A DNA stretch of 64,000 nucleotides, from assembly GCF_003596405.1 (NCBI RefSeq), contig NZ_QYUR01000006.1:1-64000 (forward strand). The letters run 5' to 3'. Below, piece by piece: positions 43,917-52,722 of the stretch. This stretch comes from Pseudomonas cavernicola (lineage in GTDB: Bacteria > Pseudomonadota > Gammaproteobacteria > Pseudomonadales > Pseudomonadaceae). Each line of letters starts with the position of its first letter. Position 1 is the stretch's first letter. The translations under genes were made by a program, and so were the position numbers. The notes under the pieces are model-generated. The model ran no database searches, was not told the DNA's origin, and saw nothing but the letters and a program-made list of their open reading frames with translations.

Positions 43917-44714
43917 TCAGCCGAACACCGATACGGTCTGCCTACTCAGCGCGATCAGCTCGCCATCCGGCGTCCACAGCCCGGCGGCGATATGGCCGTA
44001 GCCATCACGGGCATGCTCGATCTGCGCGCGGTACAGGCACCAATCGAAGGTGATCATTTTCGGCGTCGGCTGCACGAACTCAATGGTCCAGGTCAGCGAA
44101 CTCCCAGGCGCCGGGGCGCGCAAATGTGACAGTACTGCGGGCGGCCAGGCATCGACCAACGCCAGAAGATGAGCCGCGTCGACCACCTCGGCTTCGGTCT
44201 CGCCGCGTAACCGCACCCACCCGCCCATTTCCCGCGCCGGGTTATTGGTGAACGGCATGCCGCCGATCCCCCAGCGCATCGCCAGGTAACGGGTGAACTC
44301 CGGGGTCACGCCTTCGATATAGGGCAGTTCCTGGCATTCCTCGACGGGTTTGATCAGCGGTGCGGGTTCGGCTACGACGTCGATTGCCGAATCGCGGGAG
44401 GCACCGAAGCTGCCCTGCACCAAGGTCACGACTTGGCCGTTCTGCACGGCACGACCGAGCACCTGACTGACCGCCTTACCCTCGCGCAGCACCTCCACCT
44501 CGAAGCTCACCGGCGTATCGACGGCTAACGGTCCCACAAAGGAGATCGCCAACGAACGGACTGGGCGCCCTGTCGGCACTTGCGCACGCATGGCTTCGTA
44601 CACCAGCACCGCCGCCACCCCACCAAAAACTGCGCGGCCCTGGCCCCACTGACTCGGCACCACGACGGACTGGGGATTGGCGCGAACGGCTTTAAGCAAC
44701 TCGGAAAAGATCAT
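43917..44714 (-). CDS. Acyl-CoA thioesterase family protein (double hotdog)
   Basis: This 265-aa protein has two hotdog domains. The N-terminal one includes WGQGRAVFGGVAAVLVYEAM; the C-terminal one includes MRWGIGGMPF and AGLWTPDGELIALSRQTVSV. It is like TesB-type thioesterases that cleave medium or long acyl-CoA, without a clear specificity mark. The start is the ATG at 44714 with agaggc upstream. It stands alone, convergent with the DUF962 gene. Confidence 0.8.
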   Translation of the reverse strand: MIFSELLKAVRANPQSVVVPSQWGQGRAVFGGVAAVLVYEAMRAQVPTGRPVRSLAISFVGPLAVDTPVSFEVEVLREGKAVSQVLGRAVQNGQVVTLVQGSFGASRDSAIDVVAEPAPLIKPVEECQELPYIEGVTPEFTRYLAMRWGIGGMPFTNNPAREMGGWVRLRGETEAEVVDAAHLLALVDAWPPAVLSHLRAPAPGSSLTWTIEFVQPTPKMITFDWCLYRAQIEHARDGYGHIAAGLWTPDGELIALSRQTVSVFG

Positions 44715-44838
44715 GCTTGCCTCTGAACAAAAATTCGTCAGCGATCTTAGGGGATAGGCCACCCCTGGCGGTAGCCATCTAAAGTGCCGGTTAGGCCAAT
44801 TCAACGGGGGAAATGGACAGCCCTGCAAACCAGGCGTG

Positions 44839-45033
44839 TCAGCGGCCTGGAAAGTACTGGTGCAACGGCAATAGCGCCTGATCAGCCAGTAGCTCAGCGG
44901 CAGCCAGCGCCAGGCGCCAATCTGCCACCCGCGGCGCCAAATCGGTGCACGCGACTAAGCGCGCACGACAAGCCTGCAAGTTGATCTCCAGCCGCAACAC
45001 CTGGGCAATCAAGGCGTCGACAAATCCAGCCAT
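44839..45033 (-). CDS. Small hypothetical protein at the end of the tgpA cluster
   Basis: This 64-aa protein is rich in Leu, Ala and Arg and predicted all-helical, with two Cys near residues 22 and 29. The ATG at 45033 has agga eight bases upstream and is preferred over a GTG at 45075. It starts 75 bp after the tgpA stop, in the same direction. No family recognised. Confidence 0.5.
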   Translation of the reverse strand: MAGFVDALIAQVLRLEINLQACRARLVACTDLAPRVADWRLALAAAELLADQALLPLHQYFPGR

Positions 45034-45107
45034 GGCACACGTCCTGAAGTAATAGGCTTCAGCTTGATTGCTCACTCGCCACGGACAAGTGAGCGACAGT
45101 CACAAGC

Positions 45108-47102
45108 TCAGCGCTCGACGCGAGTCCGGCGCCAAGGCAAGGCACGCCGCAGTTGCACCAGTCGTTGGCGCAGTTCGGCCGGCGCTGCATCCCGGCCGGC
45201 ATAGCGCTGTGCCTCGAAAGCGGCGGCGAACGCACGAATAGGCTCGGCCTGCGCCGGTAACGCTTGCCCAGCGCGCTCGGCAAAGGCCCGTGCGCCCTCG
45301 CCCGCAGCGCGCTGCAAGCCATGCCGCGAGAGCAACCGCTCAAAGTGCTGATACAGACGCTGCTGCAGATCCCGCTCATGACGCCAGGGTTTGAACAGCA
45401 CTAGCGCAAGCAACCCCAGCAACAACCCACCACCGCCCACCAGCGCGATCACCAGGTCGCGCGCATCCAAACGGCCAAACCAGCGCTGCAACAACTGCAA
45501 CTGCTGCTCGCCCTGATAGCCCAACACCCAGCGCTGCCAGCCGTAATTGAGGTTATCCCAACCCATTCGTAGCTGGTTCAGCCAACTGATATTGCGATAA
45601 CGCAGCAGCGACAACGGCGAGCCTTCGAGAAAACTCTGCTCCCCGGCAATGGCTTGCTCCAGCCCCTGTTCGATCCGCTCCGGCGCCACCTGAAACGTCG
45701 GATCGACACTGACCCAACCCTGTTCCGGCCGCCAGTATTCGACCCAGGCATGGGCATCGAATTGCCGCACCTGCACGTAATTGCCCGTAGCACTCAGCTC
45801 ACCGCCCTGATAACCCGCCACCACCCGTGCAGGTATGCCGGCCGCGCGCAGGACGAAGGTCATGGCCCCGGCGAAATGCGCGCAGAAACCACTGCGAGTG
45901 CGAAACAGGAACTCATCGATACTATCAACCCCAACCGGCGGTGGCCGAAGGGTGTAAGCGTAGGGCTCACGGTTGAAATGCCTCAGCAGTGCCTGCACCA
46001 ACGCCTGCGGCTGCGGGTATTGGCGCTTCAGCTCCAGCGCCCATGCCCGGCTACGTGGGTCACCCTGCTCCGGTAACTGCAAGGCGCGGAGCAAAACAGT
46101 GGCGGAGGCTACGGGCTCGCGCAAGGCCAGCGGCCAGGAAGTCACCCGATAGAGTAACGCTTGCTCAACCGGCTGTTGCCGCTCCAGGCGGAAATCGCTC
46201 ATCTGCCGGGTCTGGGCTAAATCCGTCGTCGCCACATCGAGGCTAAACAACCAGGACCGCGCGCTGGGCTGCATGATGATGCTGTAACTCAGCGGCTCAC
46301 CGCGCTTTTCCCAGGCGGGTTGAGAGGCTGATTGCGCGCCGACGGACTGCGACCAGCGCCGACCATCGAAGCGCTCCAGGGTCAGGGCGCGCCAGTACAG
46401 CTGGTTGCGCGGCGGCGCCGAGCCGTCAAAGCTGGCGCGAAAAGCCAACTCGGCGGAACGGCTCAGCTCGGCAATATCCGCCGGCGCCATGCTGTCGGAA
46501 AGCCCGCTAACGCCCTGCTCGCTCGGTCCCGGCAGCGACCACAGTGGCCCCAGTCGTGGGAAGAACACAAAGAGCAGCAACATCAACGGCAGTGCTTGCA
46601 GGAGCAAGCCGCCCGCCAGGCGCAAGGTCGGCCAAGGGCGCATGGCGAACGTGCTTTGTTGCAAGCCGATCAGCGCCGCCAGCAGAGCAGTGACCGGCAG
46701 CAGGCTGAACAGAGCGGCGAGCATGCTGTCATCGAATAAGTAGGCGGTAACCACCGCGAAAAAACCGAGCAGGATCAGCACTAAAGCATCGCGGCGCGTG
46801 CGCATTTCCACCAGTTTGAGAATGAAGGCGGCAATCAACAGCACCACCCCAGCGTCCAAACCAATCAAACTGCCGCGCGAGAGCAACACCCCGCAGCCGG
46901 CACCCACCGCCAGCCCCACCTTGGCCCAAGCGTTCGGGTAACCCGCGCGCATGCGGAAGATCTGGATGCGCCAGGCCGCGCACCCAAGCCACAAACCGAC
47001 GATCCACAGTGGCAAATGCGTCAGGTGCGGAATGATCACCAACGCCTGGGCCACCAATAGCCAGGTCAGGCTGACCCGTGGAATCGGCTGGGCTGCACTC
47101 AT
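45108..47102 (-). CDS. tgpA: Membrane transglutaminase-like protein TgpA
   Basis: This 664-aa protein has about six membrane helices at the N-terminus (to about residue 190), then a periplasmic transglutaminase-like domain with Cys in TRSGFCAHFAGAM (near 405), His in FDAHAWVEYW (near 447) and Asp in VDPTFQ, a final membrane helix near 555-575, and a DUF4129 C-terminal tail. TgpA is essential in P. aeruginosa, where it acts on envelope or peptidoglycan. It overlaps the DUF58 gene by four bases and follows MoxR, the standard cluster. Confidence 0.92.
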   Translation of the reverse strand: MSAAQPIPRVSLTWLLVAQALVIIPHLTHLPLWIVGLWLGCAAWRIQIFRMRAGYPNAWAKVGLAVGAGCGVLLSRGSLIGLDAGVVLLIAAFILKLVEMRTRRDALVLILLGFFAVVTAYLFDDSMLAALFSLLPVTALLAALIGLQQSTFAMRPWPTLRLAGGLLLQALPLMLLLFVFFPRLGPLWSLPGPSEQGVSGLSDSMAPADIAELSRSAELAFRASFDGSAPPRNQLYWRALTLERFDGRRWSQSVGAQSASQPAWEKRGEPLSYSIIMQPSARSWLFSLDVATTDLAQTRQMSDFRLERQQPVEQALLYRVTSWPLALREPVASATVLLRALQLPEQGDPRSRAWALELKRQYPQPQALVQALLRHFNREPYAYTLRPPPVGVDSIDEFLFRTRSGFCAHFAGAMTFVLRAAGIPARVVAGYQGGELSATGNYVQVRQFDAHAWVEYWRPEQGWVSVDPTFQVAPERIEQGLEQAIAGEQSFLEGSPLSLLRYRNISWLNQLRMGWDNLNYGWQRWVLGYQGEQQLQLLQRWFGRLDARDLVIALVGGGGLLLGLLALVLFKPWRHERDLQQRLYQHFERLLSRHGLQRAAGEGARAFAERAGQALPAQAEPIRAFAAAFEAQRYAGRDAAPAELRQRLVQLRRALPWRRTRVER

Positions 47103-48151
47103 GGCCGACCTAACCGCCGGTCGAGGATCCTGCCGACTTGCCCCCTCCGCTCCGAAGAGGGTTGGCTGAGAGGAAGCTCCCCGAATAATGCCAAGGCGCG
47201 CAGGCAGGCTGAGCGATGGCTATCGCCGCTATCCGGCGCCAGCACGCTACCAGGCAGGCTGAGCGCGAAGGGTTGTTGGCGCTCGGACAGTTGCAAGACC
47301 CAGTGGCAAAGCAGCGACAGGCGCGCCTCCACGTCACCCTCCAGAGCTGCGAAGTCCAGCCACAGCTCACGCCCGGCCAGCGCCGCAAAATCTTTGACCA
47401 GCAAACCCTGCCCCCGGGAATAGGCCTTCCAGTGCAAACGGCGCTTGGAGTCGCCGGGCTGATAGCTTTTCAAACCTTGGAAGTCATCCGCGCCAAGCCC
47501 GAGGGTTCGCGCACCGTCATCCTCATCGTCCGCACGGGCACCGGCGGCCAGCGGCAATTCACCCGCGAGCGGACATGGATAGACCAGCAGTGCCTGATCC
47601 AGATCGACCCAACTCCAGGCCACCAGAATGCCCAATGGGAAGCGACTTTCCACCCGCAAGCGACCAGGCCGCAGCCAACCACGGTGCAGCGCCGGCCAGC
47701 TCAGTTCGCACTCGCTGACGCCCTCTTGCGCCACATCCAGCGTCTGTAGTTCGGCCGACGGCCAGCCCAGGGCGATGGCTTGATGTGCGCGGCCACTACT
47801 GACCAGACGCACGCGAAAACGCGCCAACTCACCGACAAACAGTGTCGCGCTTCCCGCGGCCTGCAGCGTCAGGCCCGCCAGATTGCGGTAGGTATGCAGG
47901 ATGGCGACGATAAATACCGAGGCCAACAGGAAGGTCAGGCCATACGCCAGGCTGTTCTGGTAATTGATCGCGGCCAGCAGCATCAGCCCCAGTGCCAAAC
48001 CGAACGCGGCGCCGATGCGGGTCGGAATGATAAAGATCCGCCGCTGAGTCAATTGCACACTGGCCGCTGGCGGAATCCGTCGCACCAACCAGCGCCGCCA
48101 GCGTGTTTTCAACAGCGCAATCAAAGCGCCGGCACTTCGCGCAGCAGCCAC
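47099..48151 (-). CDS. DUF58 domain protein
   Basis: This 350-aa protein has two membrane helices near residues 48-90 and the DUF58 core with YQPGDSKRRLHWKAYSRG (near 215-232), followed by a von Willebrand-like region. DUF58 proteins work with MoxR ATPases and TgpA-like transglutaminases, perhaps assembling or activating a membrane complex. The start overlaps moxR by 31 bases. Confidence 0.88.
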   Translation of the reverse strand: MAAARSAGALIALLKTRWRRWLVRRIPPAASVQLTQRRIFIIPTRIGAAFGLALGLMLLAAINYQNSLAYGLTFLLASVFIVAILHTYRNLAGLTLQAAGSATLFVGELARFRVRLVSSGRAHQAIALGWPSAELQTLDVAQEGVSECELSWPALHRGWLRPGRLRVESRFPLGILVAWSWVDLDQALLVYPCPLAGELPLAAGARADDEDDGARTLGLGADDFQGLKSYQPGDSKRRLHWKAYSRGQGLLVKDFAALAGRELWLDFAALEGDVEARLSLLCHWVLQLSERQQPFALSLPGSVLAPDSGDSHRSACLRALALFGELPLSQPSSERRGQVGRILDRRLGRP

Positions 48152-49038
48152 TGGACTAACGCGCCGCCACCATGCCCCGTCGGGTCGGCCCGCTCACGCA
48201 GCCGATGGCCGACCACGGACGGCAGCACCGCTTGCACATCTTCCGGAATCACATACTCGCGCTCCGCCAGGAAGGCCCAGGCGCGGGCCGCCGCCAGCAA
48301 GGCCAAGCTGGCGCGCGGCGATAAGCCCCAGGCGAACTGCGGCTGAGTCCGGGTGGCCTCGACCAAACGCAGCACATAGTCGACCAGCGCATCGCTGGTG
48401 CGGATTTTCGGTACTTCGGCCTGCAACGCCGCCAGTTCGACATGGCTGAGAATCGCCGCAAGGCGCGGCAACAATTCGCGGCGGGCCTCACCGAGCAACA
48501 GGGCTTTTTCCGCTGCCTTGGCGGGGTAGCCGAGAGACAGACGCATCAGAAAGCGATCGAGCTGCGACTCCGGCAAGGCGAAAGTGCCGCCCTGGCTGAC
48601 CGGGTTTTGCGTGGCGATGACAAAGAACGGTTCCGGCAGCGGGCGGGTTGCGCCCTCGATGGTCACCTGCCCTTCCTCCATTGCCTCCAGCAGCGCACTT
48701 TGGCTTTTCGGTGTGGCGCGGTTGATCTCATCGGCCAGCACCAGCTCGGCGAAGATCGGGCCGGCATGGAAGGCGAACTGCCCAGTGTCCTTATCGAACA
48801 CCGAGGTGCCGAGGATATCGCCGGGCAACAAGTCGGAAGTGAACTGAATACGCTGGAAGCTTAGGCCGAGCACTTTGGCCAGAGCATGGCTGAGGGTGGT
48901 CTTGCCCATCCCCGGCAGGTCTTCGATCAACAAATGCCCGCGCGCCAACAGACAGGCCAGCGCCAGCCGCACCTGCGGTTCCTTGCCAAGCAGCACCTGA
49001 TTCACCGCGTACAGACAGGCATTCAGTTTGGTGTGCAT
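48121..49038 (-). CDS. MoxR family AAA+ ATPase
   Basis: This 305-aa ATPase has Walker A EDLPGMGKTTL (residues about 39-49), Walker B LADEINRATPK (about 101-111), sensor 1 VIATQNP, and a helical lid. MoxR ATPases act as chaperones in the maturation of partner proteins, here likely DUF58 and TgpA. It is the first gene of the cluster. Confidence 0.92.
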   Translation of the reverse strand: MHTKLNACLYAVNQVLLGKEPQVRLALACLLARGHLLIEDLPGMGKTTLSHALAKVLGLSFQRIQFTSDLLPGDILGTSVFDKDTGQFAFHAGPIFAELVLADEINRATPKSQSALLEAMEEGQVTIEGATRPLPEPFFVIATQNPVSQGGTFALPESQLDRFLMRLSLGYPAKAAEKALLLGEARRELLPRLAAILSHVELAALQAEVPKIRTSDALVDYVLRLVEATRTQPQFAWGLSPRASLALLAAARAWAFLAEREYVIPEDVQAVLPSVVGHRLRERADPTGHGGGALVQWLLREVPAL

Positions 49039-49171
49039 GCGTCACTCCTGTTGATCGGACGCTCGATGCTACCGGTGCGCCGGCCTGCGGCAAAGCGTCA
49101 GCGACCTTTATCGTGACGGAATACTGAAGCTGGTGGCCTGAGCGGTTGATTCGTTTACTTATCGCGGTACC

Positions 49172-49214
49172 CGTAGGCTGGATAGAGCCGATTTTGGCGA
49201 AACCCAGCCTACGG
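49172..49214. repeat. Inverted repeat, cgtaggctgg family
   Basis: The sequence cgtaggctgg-atagagccg ... cggtt-like centre ... ccagcctacgg forms a short imperfect palindrome. A related, longer copy lies at 61462-61540. It sits in the 205-bp gap upstream of moxR. Confidence 0.75.
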
Positions 49215-49243
49215 TCTAGAGCCACCCGCCCCCGCGCTCCGGC

Positions 49244-49852
49244 CTAGCTGGGGCGGGCCATGTCGAAACGATCGCGGGTCGTGCAATAACGGCTGCCGCC
49301 CAGACGCCCGATCAGATCCAGCTTTTGCGGATCAACCCGACCGTGACCATCCAAGATCTGATCATCGATATGCGCCAACAGCACACGGGCGAAGATCAGG
49401 TAACAGTTGGGGTTATCCCGTGGATACGGCTGCACTTCAGCCAAAGCGCATTCGAAAGCCACCGCCGCGCCCGCCACCCGTGGTGGCTTGACCTGGCTGG
49501 CAGGCACAGTGGCGATACCACAGTGTTCGAACTCGCTGACGCCGTGCGCCAGCTTTGCCGCCGAGGCATTCATCGCTGTCGCCTGCGCAGCCGAAACCAA
49601 TTGGATCACCAACTCGCCAGTGTCCTGCACGTTGCGCAGGGTGTCCTTGAGGCTACCGTCGTCATGCGCGCCGACATTGACCAGCAGGGTTGGTGGCTCA
49701 TCGCTGATCACCTGGAAAAAACTGAACGGTGCCAGATTACTCACGCCGTCTTTTGCCAGCGTGGAAACCCAGGCGATGGGCCGCGGCGTGACGGTCGAGG
49801 CCAGCCAACGGTAAGTCTCCAACGGGGTCAGGGTGGCGAAATCGAGTTGCAT
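49244..49852 (-). CDS. Flavin reductase-like, FMN-binding split-barrel protein
   Basis: This 202-aa protein has the family marks RPIAWVSTLAKDGVSNLAPFSFF (FMN contacts, read in two halves, residues about 24-46) and DTLRNVQDTGE. Members reduce free flavin or use bound FMN for small oxidoreductions; the substrate is not known. The second in-frame ATG (49852) has the better-spaced ribosome site. Solitary gene. Confidence 0.85.
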   Translation of the reverse strand: MQLDFATLTPLETYRWLASTVTPRPIAWVSTLAKDGVSNLAPFSFFQVISDEPPTLLVNVGAHDDGSLKDTLRNVQDTGELVIQLVSAAQATAMNASAAKLAHGVSEFEHCGIATVPASQVKPPRVAGAAVAFECALAEVQPYPRDNPNCYLIFARVLLAHIDDQILDGHGRVDPQKLDLIGRLGGSRYCTTRDRFDMARPS

Positions 49853-50175
49853 CAACATCTCTCTTTATCTGAACACGGCACAGCTAAACGCAGAGCCATG
49901 CGCTTTACCAGCGCCAGCTTCGAATTGAATTGCAAGGGTGTCATACCCACCGTGCTGTACAGCAAGGTTGCCCGGATTCAGTGGGGTTACCAGCGCACCG
50001 AATACACCATTGAGATGCGGGGCTGTAGTAGGTAGGCGGTCTATATCACCTATTACCGGAACGAAGAGACCTGCAATGCAATCAGCGATACCGCTCGGGT
50101 AGGTGGTCATTAAAACCTACAACACCCTGATCGGCCTGCTACGGGCCTGATCAGGGTGTATCCCGCCAAGTGCTC
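49853..50175. other. Intergenic region, no convincing gene
   Basis: This 323-bp stretch lies between the flavin reductase and a lipoprotein gene. Frames on both strands are open for about 80 codons, but neither has a ribosome site or a recognisable protein. It includes a strong hairpin at 50121-50158. Confidence 0.5.
50121..50158 (-). terminator. Hairpin after the lipoprotein gene
   Basis: A perfect 11-bp stem (acaccctgatc / gatcagggtgt) encloses a loop with its own ggcc pairs, 17 bp past the lipoprotein stop. The T run on the minus strand is weak, so it may be a stabilising hairpin or a terminator. Confidence 0.6.
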
Positions 50176-50454
50176 TCAGCGCCCGGCACGCGACTCGCTG
50201 ATGTAGAAGCGGGCTTTCTGCGCTTTGGCCGCGCAACCTTCAAATGCTTCGAACTGCTGCTGGGTCTTTGCTGCAGTAAGCAGCGAAAGGGCTTTGGAAT
50301 AGCTCACGGTGCCGGCAAAACCCTCGGCTTTGGCAAGATCCAGCTCCCGCCAGGCGGTATCCAGTTGACTACCACAGCTATCACGGTAGGCCGTTTTACC
50401 GGCGCAACCGGCCAATACCAAAACCATCAGGGGTAAGCAGATCCAAGCTTTCAT
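50176..50454 (-). CDS. Small conserved lipoprotein
   Basis: This 92-aa protein has a lipobox LAGC at about residues 14-17. The mature part is helical, with two Cys (near 27 and 73) that could pair. The start at 50454 follows aggag. No named family; it lies beside the patatin gene, as in P. aeruginosa (PA1641 from memory). Confidence 0.75.
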   Translation of the reverse strand: MKAWICLPLMVLVLAGCAGKTAYRDSCGSQLDTAWRELDLAKAEGFAGTVSYSKALSLLTAAKTQQQFEAFEGCAAKAQKARFYISESRAGR

Positions 50455-50675
50455 CAACAACGCTCCTCGAAAAGGGAAAACGGCAAGAGTCTAGTCTGTC
50501 AGTAGGACGATGCGGAACCGGAAAAGTGCAGTTCATGACGCAACCGGCAACCGTCCGCTAACCCGGCCGTGTGAATTGGATCACGACGACTGACCGGCGT
50601 TTTAAGCCTAGCCCGCCTTGGCGCAGCCGGATGGCACGCGTATCGTCTAAGACACTGCGTTGTGGGGGATCGGCA

Positions 50676-51701
50676 ATGAGCAAACGAGTAGCGCTAGTTC
50701 TAGGTTCAGGGGGTGCGCGCGGTTACGCACATATCGGCGCAATCGAAGAGTTGGAGCGGCGCGGCTATGACATCGCCTGTATCGCCGGCTGTTCGATGGG
50801 TGCGGTGATCGGCGGGATCTATGCCACCGGTAAGCTGAAAGAATACCGCGAGTGGATCGAGAGCCTGGATTACCTGGATGTGCTGCGCCTGCTCGACGTC
50901 AGTTTCCGCCTGGGTGCCATCCGCGGCGAGAAGGTGTTTGGCAAGATCCGCGAGATCGTCGGCGAGATCGATATCGAAGATCTGAGGATTCCCTACACCG
51001 CCGTCGCCACCGACCTGACCAACCAACAGGAAATCTGGTTCCAGGAAGGCTGCCTGCACCAGGCCATGCGTGCCTCGGCGGCGATTCCGAGCTTGTTCAC
51101 GCCGGTCATCCAAGGCAAGCGCATGCTGGTCGACGGCAGCCTGCTCAATCCGTTGCCGATCGTCCCGGTCGTCTCCAGCCATTGCGACCTGATCATCGCG
51201 GTCAACCTGAACTCGACGAACCAAAAGCAATACCATCTGCCGGTAATCGAGCGACCGCCGGCGATCAAGAGCCGCATAGACCTGCTGATGGGCTCGCTCG
51301 GCGCGCGCCTGCCCTTCCTGCGCAAGGCTGAAGGCAATGGCGAAGAGCTTGTGCTGCAGGAAGAGCAAGCCCTGCCCGCGAGTACGGCCAGCCATAACCC
51401 CTGGCTCGGCGAACCGAGCGCAGCGCAAGTGCAAGTGAATGGCACGCCCAAGTCCGCCAGCGGTTCGCGGGTGGCCGAGACCGGCGGCCCGGCGTCGCTG
51501 CTGGAGTTGGTCAACCAAAGCTTCGAGGTGATGCAGACTTCGTTGGCGCAGTACAAGATCGCCGGCTACCCGCCGGATATCCTGATCAACGTGCCCAGGC
51601 GGGTCTGTCGCTTCTTCGAGTTCTACAAGGCACCGGAGCTGATTGAGCTGGGCCGACAGATCACCAGCGATACGCTGGATAAATACGAAGCGGATTACTG
51701 A
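50676..51701 (+). CDS. Patatin-like phospholipase (RssA/NTE type)
   Basis: This 341-aa protein has the oxyanion motif GSGGARGYAHIG (residues about 9-20), nucleophile GCSMG (Ser near 41) and Asp in VDGSLLNPLP (near 152). This is the Ser-Asp dyad of patatin lipases of the RssA/YlbK group. The start at 50676 has a ggggg ribosome site; the frame upstream to 50571 is not family-like. The C-terminal extension after about 230 is Ser/Ala-rich. Substrate unknown. Confidence 0.88.
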   Translation: MSKRVALVLGSGGARGYAHIGAIEELERRGYDIACIAGCSMGAVIGGIYATGKLKEYREWIESLDYLDVLRLLDVSFRLGAIRGEKVFGKIREIVGEIDIEDLRIPYTAVATDLTNQQEIWFQEGCLHQAMRASAAIPSLFTPVIQGKRMLVDGSLLNPLPIVPVVSSHCDLIIAVNLNSTNQKQYHLPVIERPPAIKSRIDLLMGSLGARLPFLRKAEGNGEELVLQEEQALPASTASHNPWLGEPSAAQVQVNGTPKSASGSRVAETGGPASLLELVNQSFEVMQTSLAQYKIAGYPPDILINVPRRVCRFFEFYKAPELIELGRQITSDTLDKYEADY

Positions 51702-51741
51702 GGCAGGTCGCGCCAGAGGGGCGAACCGGCAAGCCCCTCAG

Positions 51742-51802
51742 AACTTGTTCAATATCTGCTGCGCTTGGTCATGCTGCGCTCGCGACGATCTTGGACAAGC
51801 TT
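51742..51802. mobile_element. 61-bp short relative of the CTCAG MITE
   Basis: The ends aacttgttcaa (51742-51752) and its inverted partner ttggacaagctt (51791-51802) match the ends of the element at 31965-32220. Direct tcag repeats (51738-51741 and 51803-51806) look like the target duplication, and the second copy holds the kdpE stop. It lies between the convergent patatin and kdpE genes. Confidence 0.55.
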
Positions 51803-52495
51803 TCAGCGCTCTCGTAAGCGGTAACCGACACCCGCCTCGGTACTGATAAATCGCGGGTTGGCGGGATCATCCGCGAGCTTCTGCCGCAGATGGCCGACTA
51901 CCACGCGCAGGTAGTGGCTGTCCTCGACATGGGTTGGCCCCCAGATGTCTTTCAACAGCTGCTGCTGGGTCACCACCCGCCCGGCATGCCGCGCCAATTG
52001 AGCCAGCACTGCATATTCCTTACGCGTCAGGCTGATTTCAGCGCCGTCCAGGCTGACCCGGCGATAGGCAAAATCAACACTCAGCGGGCCAATCGTCACC
52101 ACCACTTGCGGGCTGTCACCGGCTTGCACCTGGCGCAGCAACGCCCGTACGCGGGCGAGAAACTCCTGAATACCGAAGGGTTTGGTCACGTAATCATTCG
52201 CGCCGCTGTCCAGCGCCTGGACTTTCTCGGCCTCGCCGGCGCGCACGGAAAGAATCAACACCGGCACCGGCGACCACTCGCGCAGTTCCTTGAGCACGCT
52301 ATGGCCGTCCATATCCGGCAGACCAAGATCGAGCACCAGTAAATCCGGTTTGCCCAGCGCGGCCTGGGCCAAACCCTCGGTGCCATTGCCGGCTTCGATG
52401 ACCTTGTAGCCCTGAGCGGCCAGGCTGATGCGTAGGAACTTGCGGATCTGCGGTTCGTCGTCGATGACCAGAATGGTCGATTGGTTGGTCGTCAT
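51803..52495 (-). CDS. kdpE: Two-component response regulator KdpE
   Basis: This 230-aa OmpR-family regulator has a receiver with DDE (near 12-14), phospho-Asp in VLDLGLPDMDG (near 54) and Lys in VTKPFG (near 103), then a winged helix with YRRVSLDG and GRVVTQQQLLKDIWG. It activates kdpFABC when turgor or K+ falls. The start at 52495 follows gagag. Unusually it is separated from kdpD by 226 bp that includes a MITE; in most bacteria the two overlap. Confidence 0.95.
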   Translation of the reverse strand: MTTNQSTILVIDDEPQIRKFLRISLAAQGYKVIEAGNGTEGLAQAALGKPDLLVLDLGLPDMDGHSVLKELREWSPVPVLILSVRAGEAEKVQALDSGANDYVTKPFGIQEFLARVRALLRQVQAGDSPQVVVTIGPLSVDFAYRRVSLDGAEISLTRKEYAVLAQLARHAGRVVTQQQLLKDIWGPTHVEDSHYLRVVVGHLRQKLADDPANPRFISTEAGVGYRLRER

Positions 52496-52562
52496 AAACT
52501 CTCGAATCATTGGCGGCGGATGCAGAGTGTAGGGCGAACAAGGCTGCGCCATGTCCAGCCTA

Positions 52563-52722
52563 GGGTGCTGTCTCGGAAATACGTTCAAGAATTGGCGAGT
52601 GAATTTTGTTGCCAGGCAAGGCGCAGTGACGAGTCATAGCCCAGCTATGGCGAGGATCGGCAACGCTGCATGGCGGCAAAAGGCACCGGCAAAATTGAAC
52701 AGTTATTTTTGAGACAGCACAC
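52563..52722. mobile_element. 160-bp TA-flanked MITE between kdpD and kdpE
   Basis: Terminal inverted repeats: gggtgctgtctc at the left and gagacagcacac at the right, with matching inner segments (aaata, gttcaa). The element is flanked by TA on both sides (52561-52562 and 52723-52724), the target duplication of Tc1/mariner-IS630-type elements. No frame inside. The kdpD stop codon TAG is built from the flanking TA and the first base of the element. Confidence 0.75.

Noticed and set aside
49865..50110. 81-codon minus-strand frame in the gap after the flavin reductase
   Set aside because: It has no ribosome site and no recognisable family, and is open on both strands; it was treated as chance.
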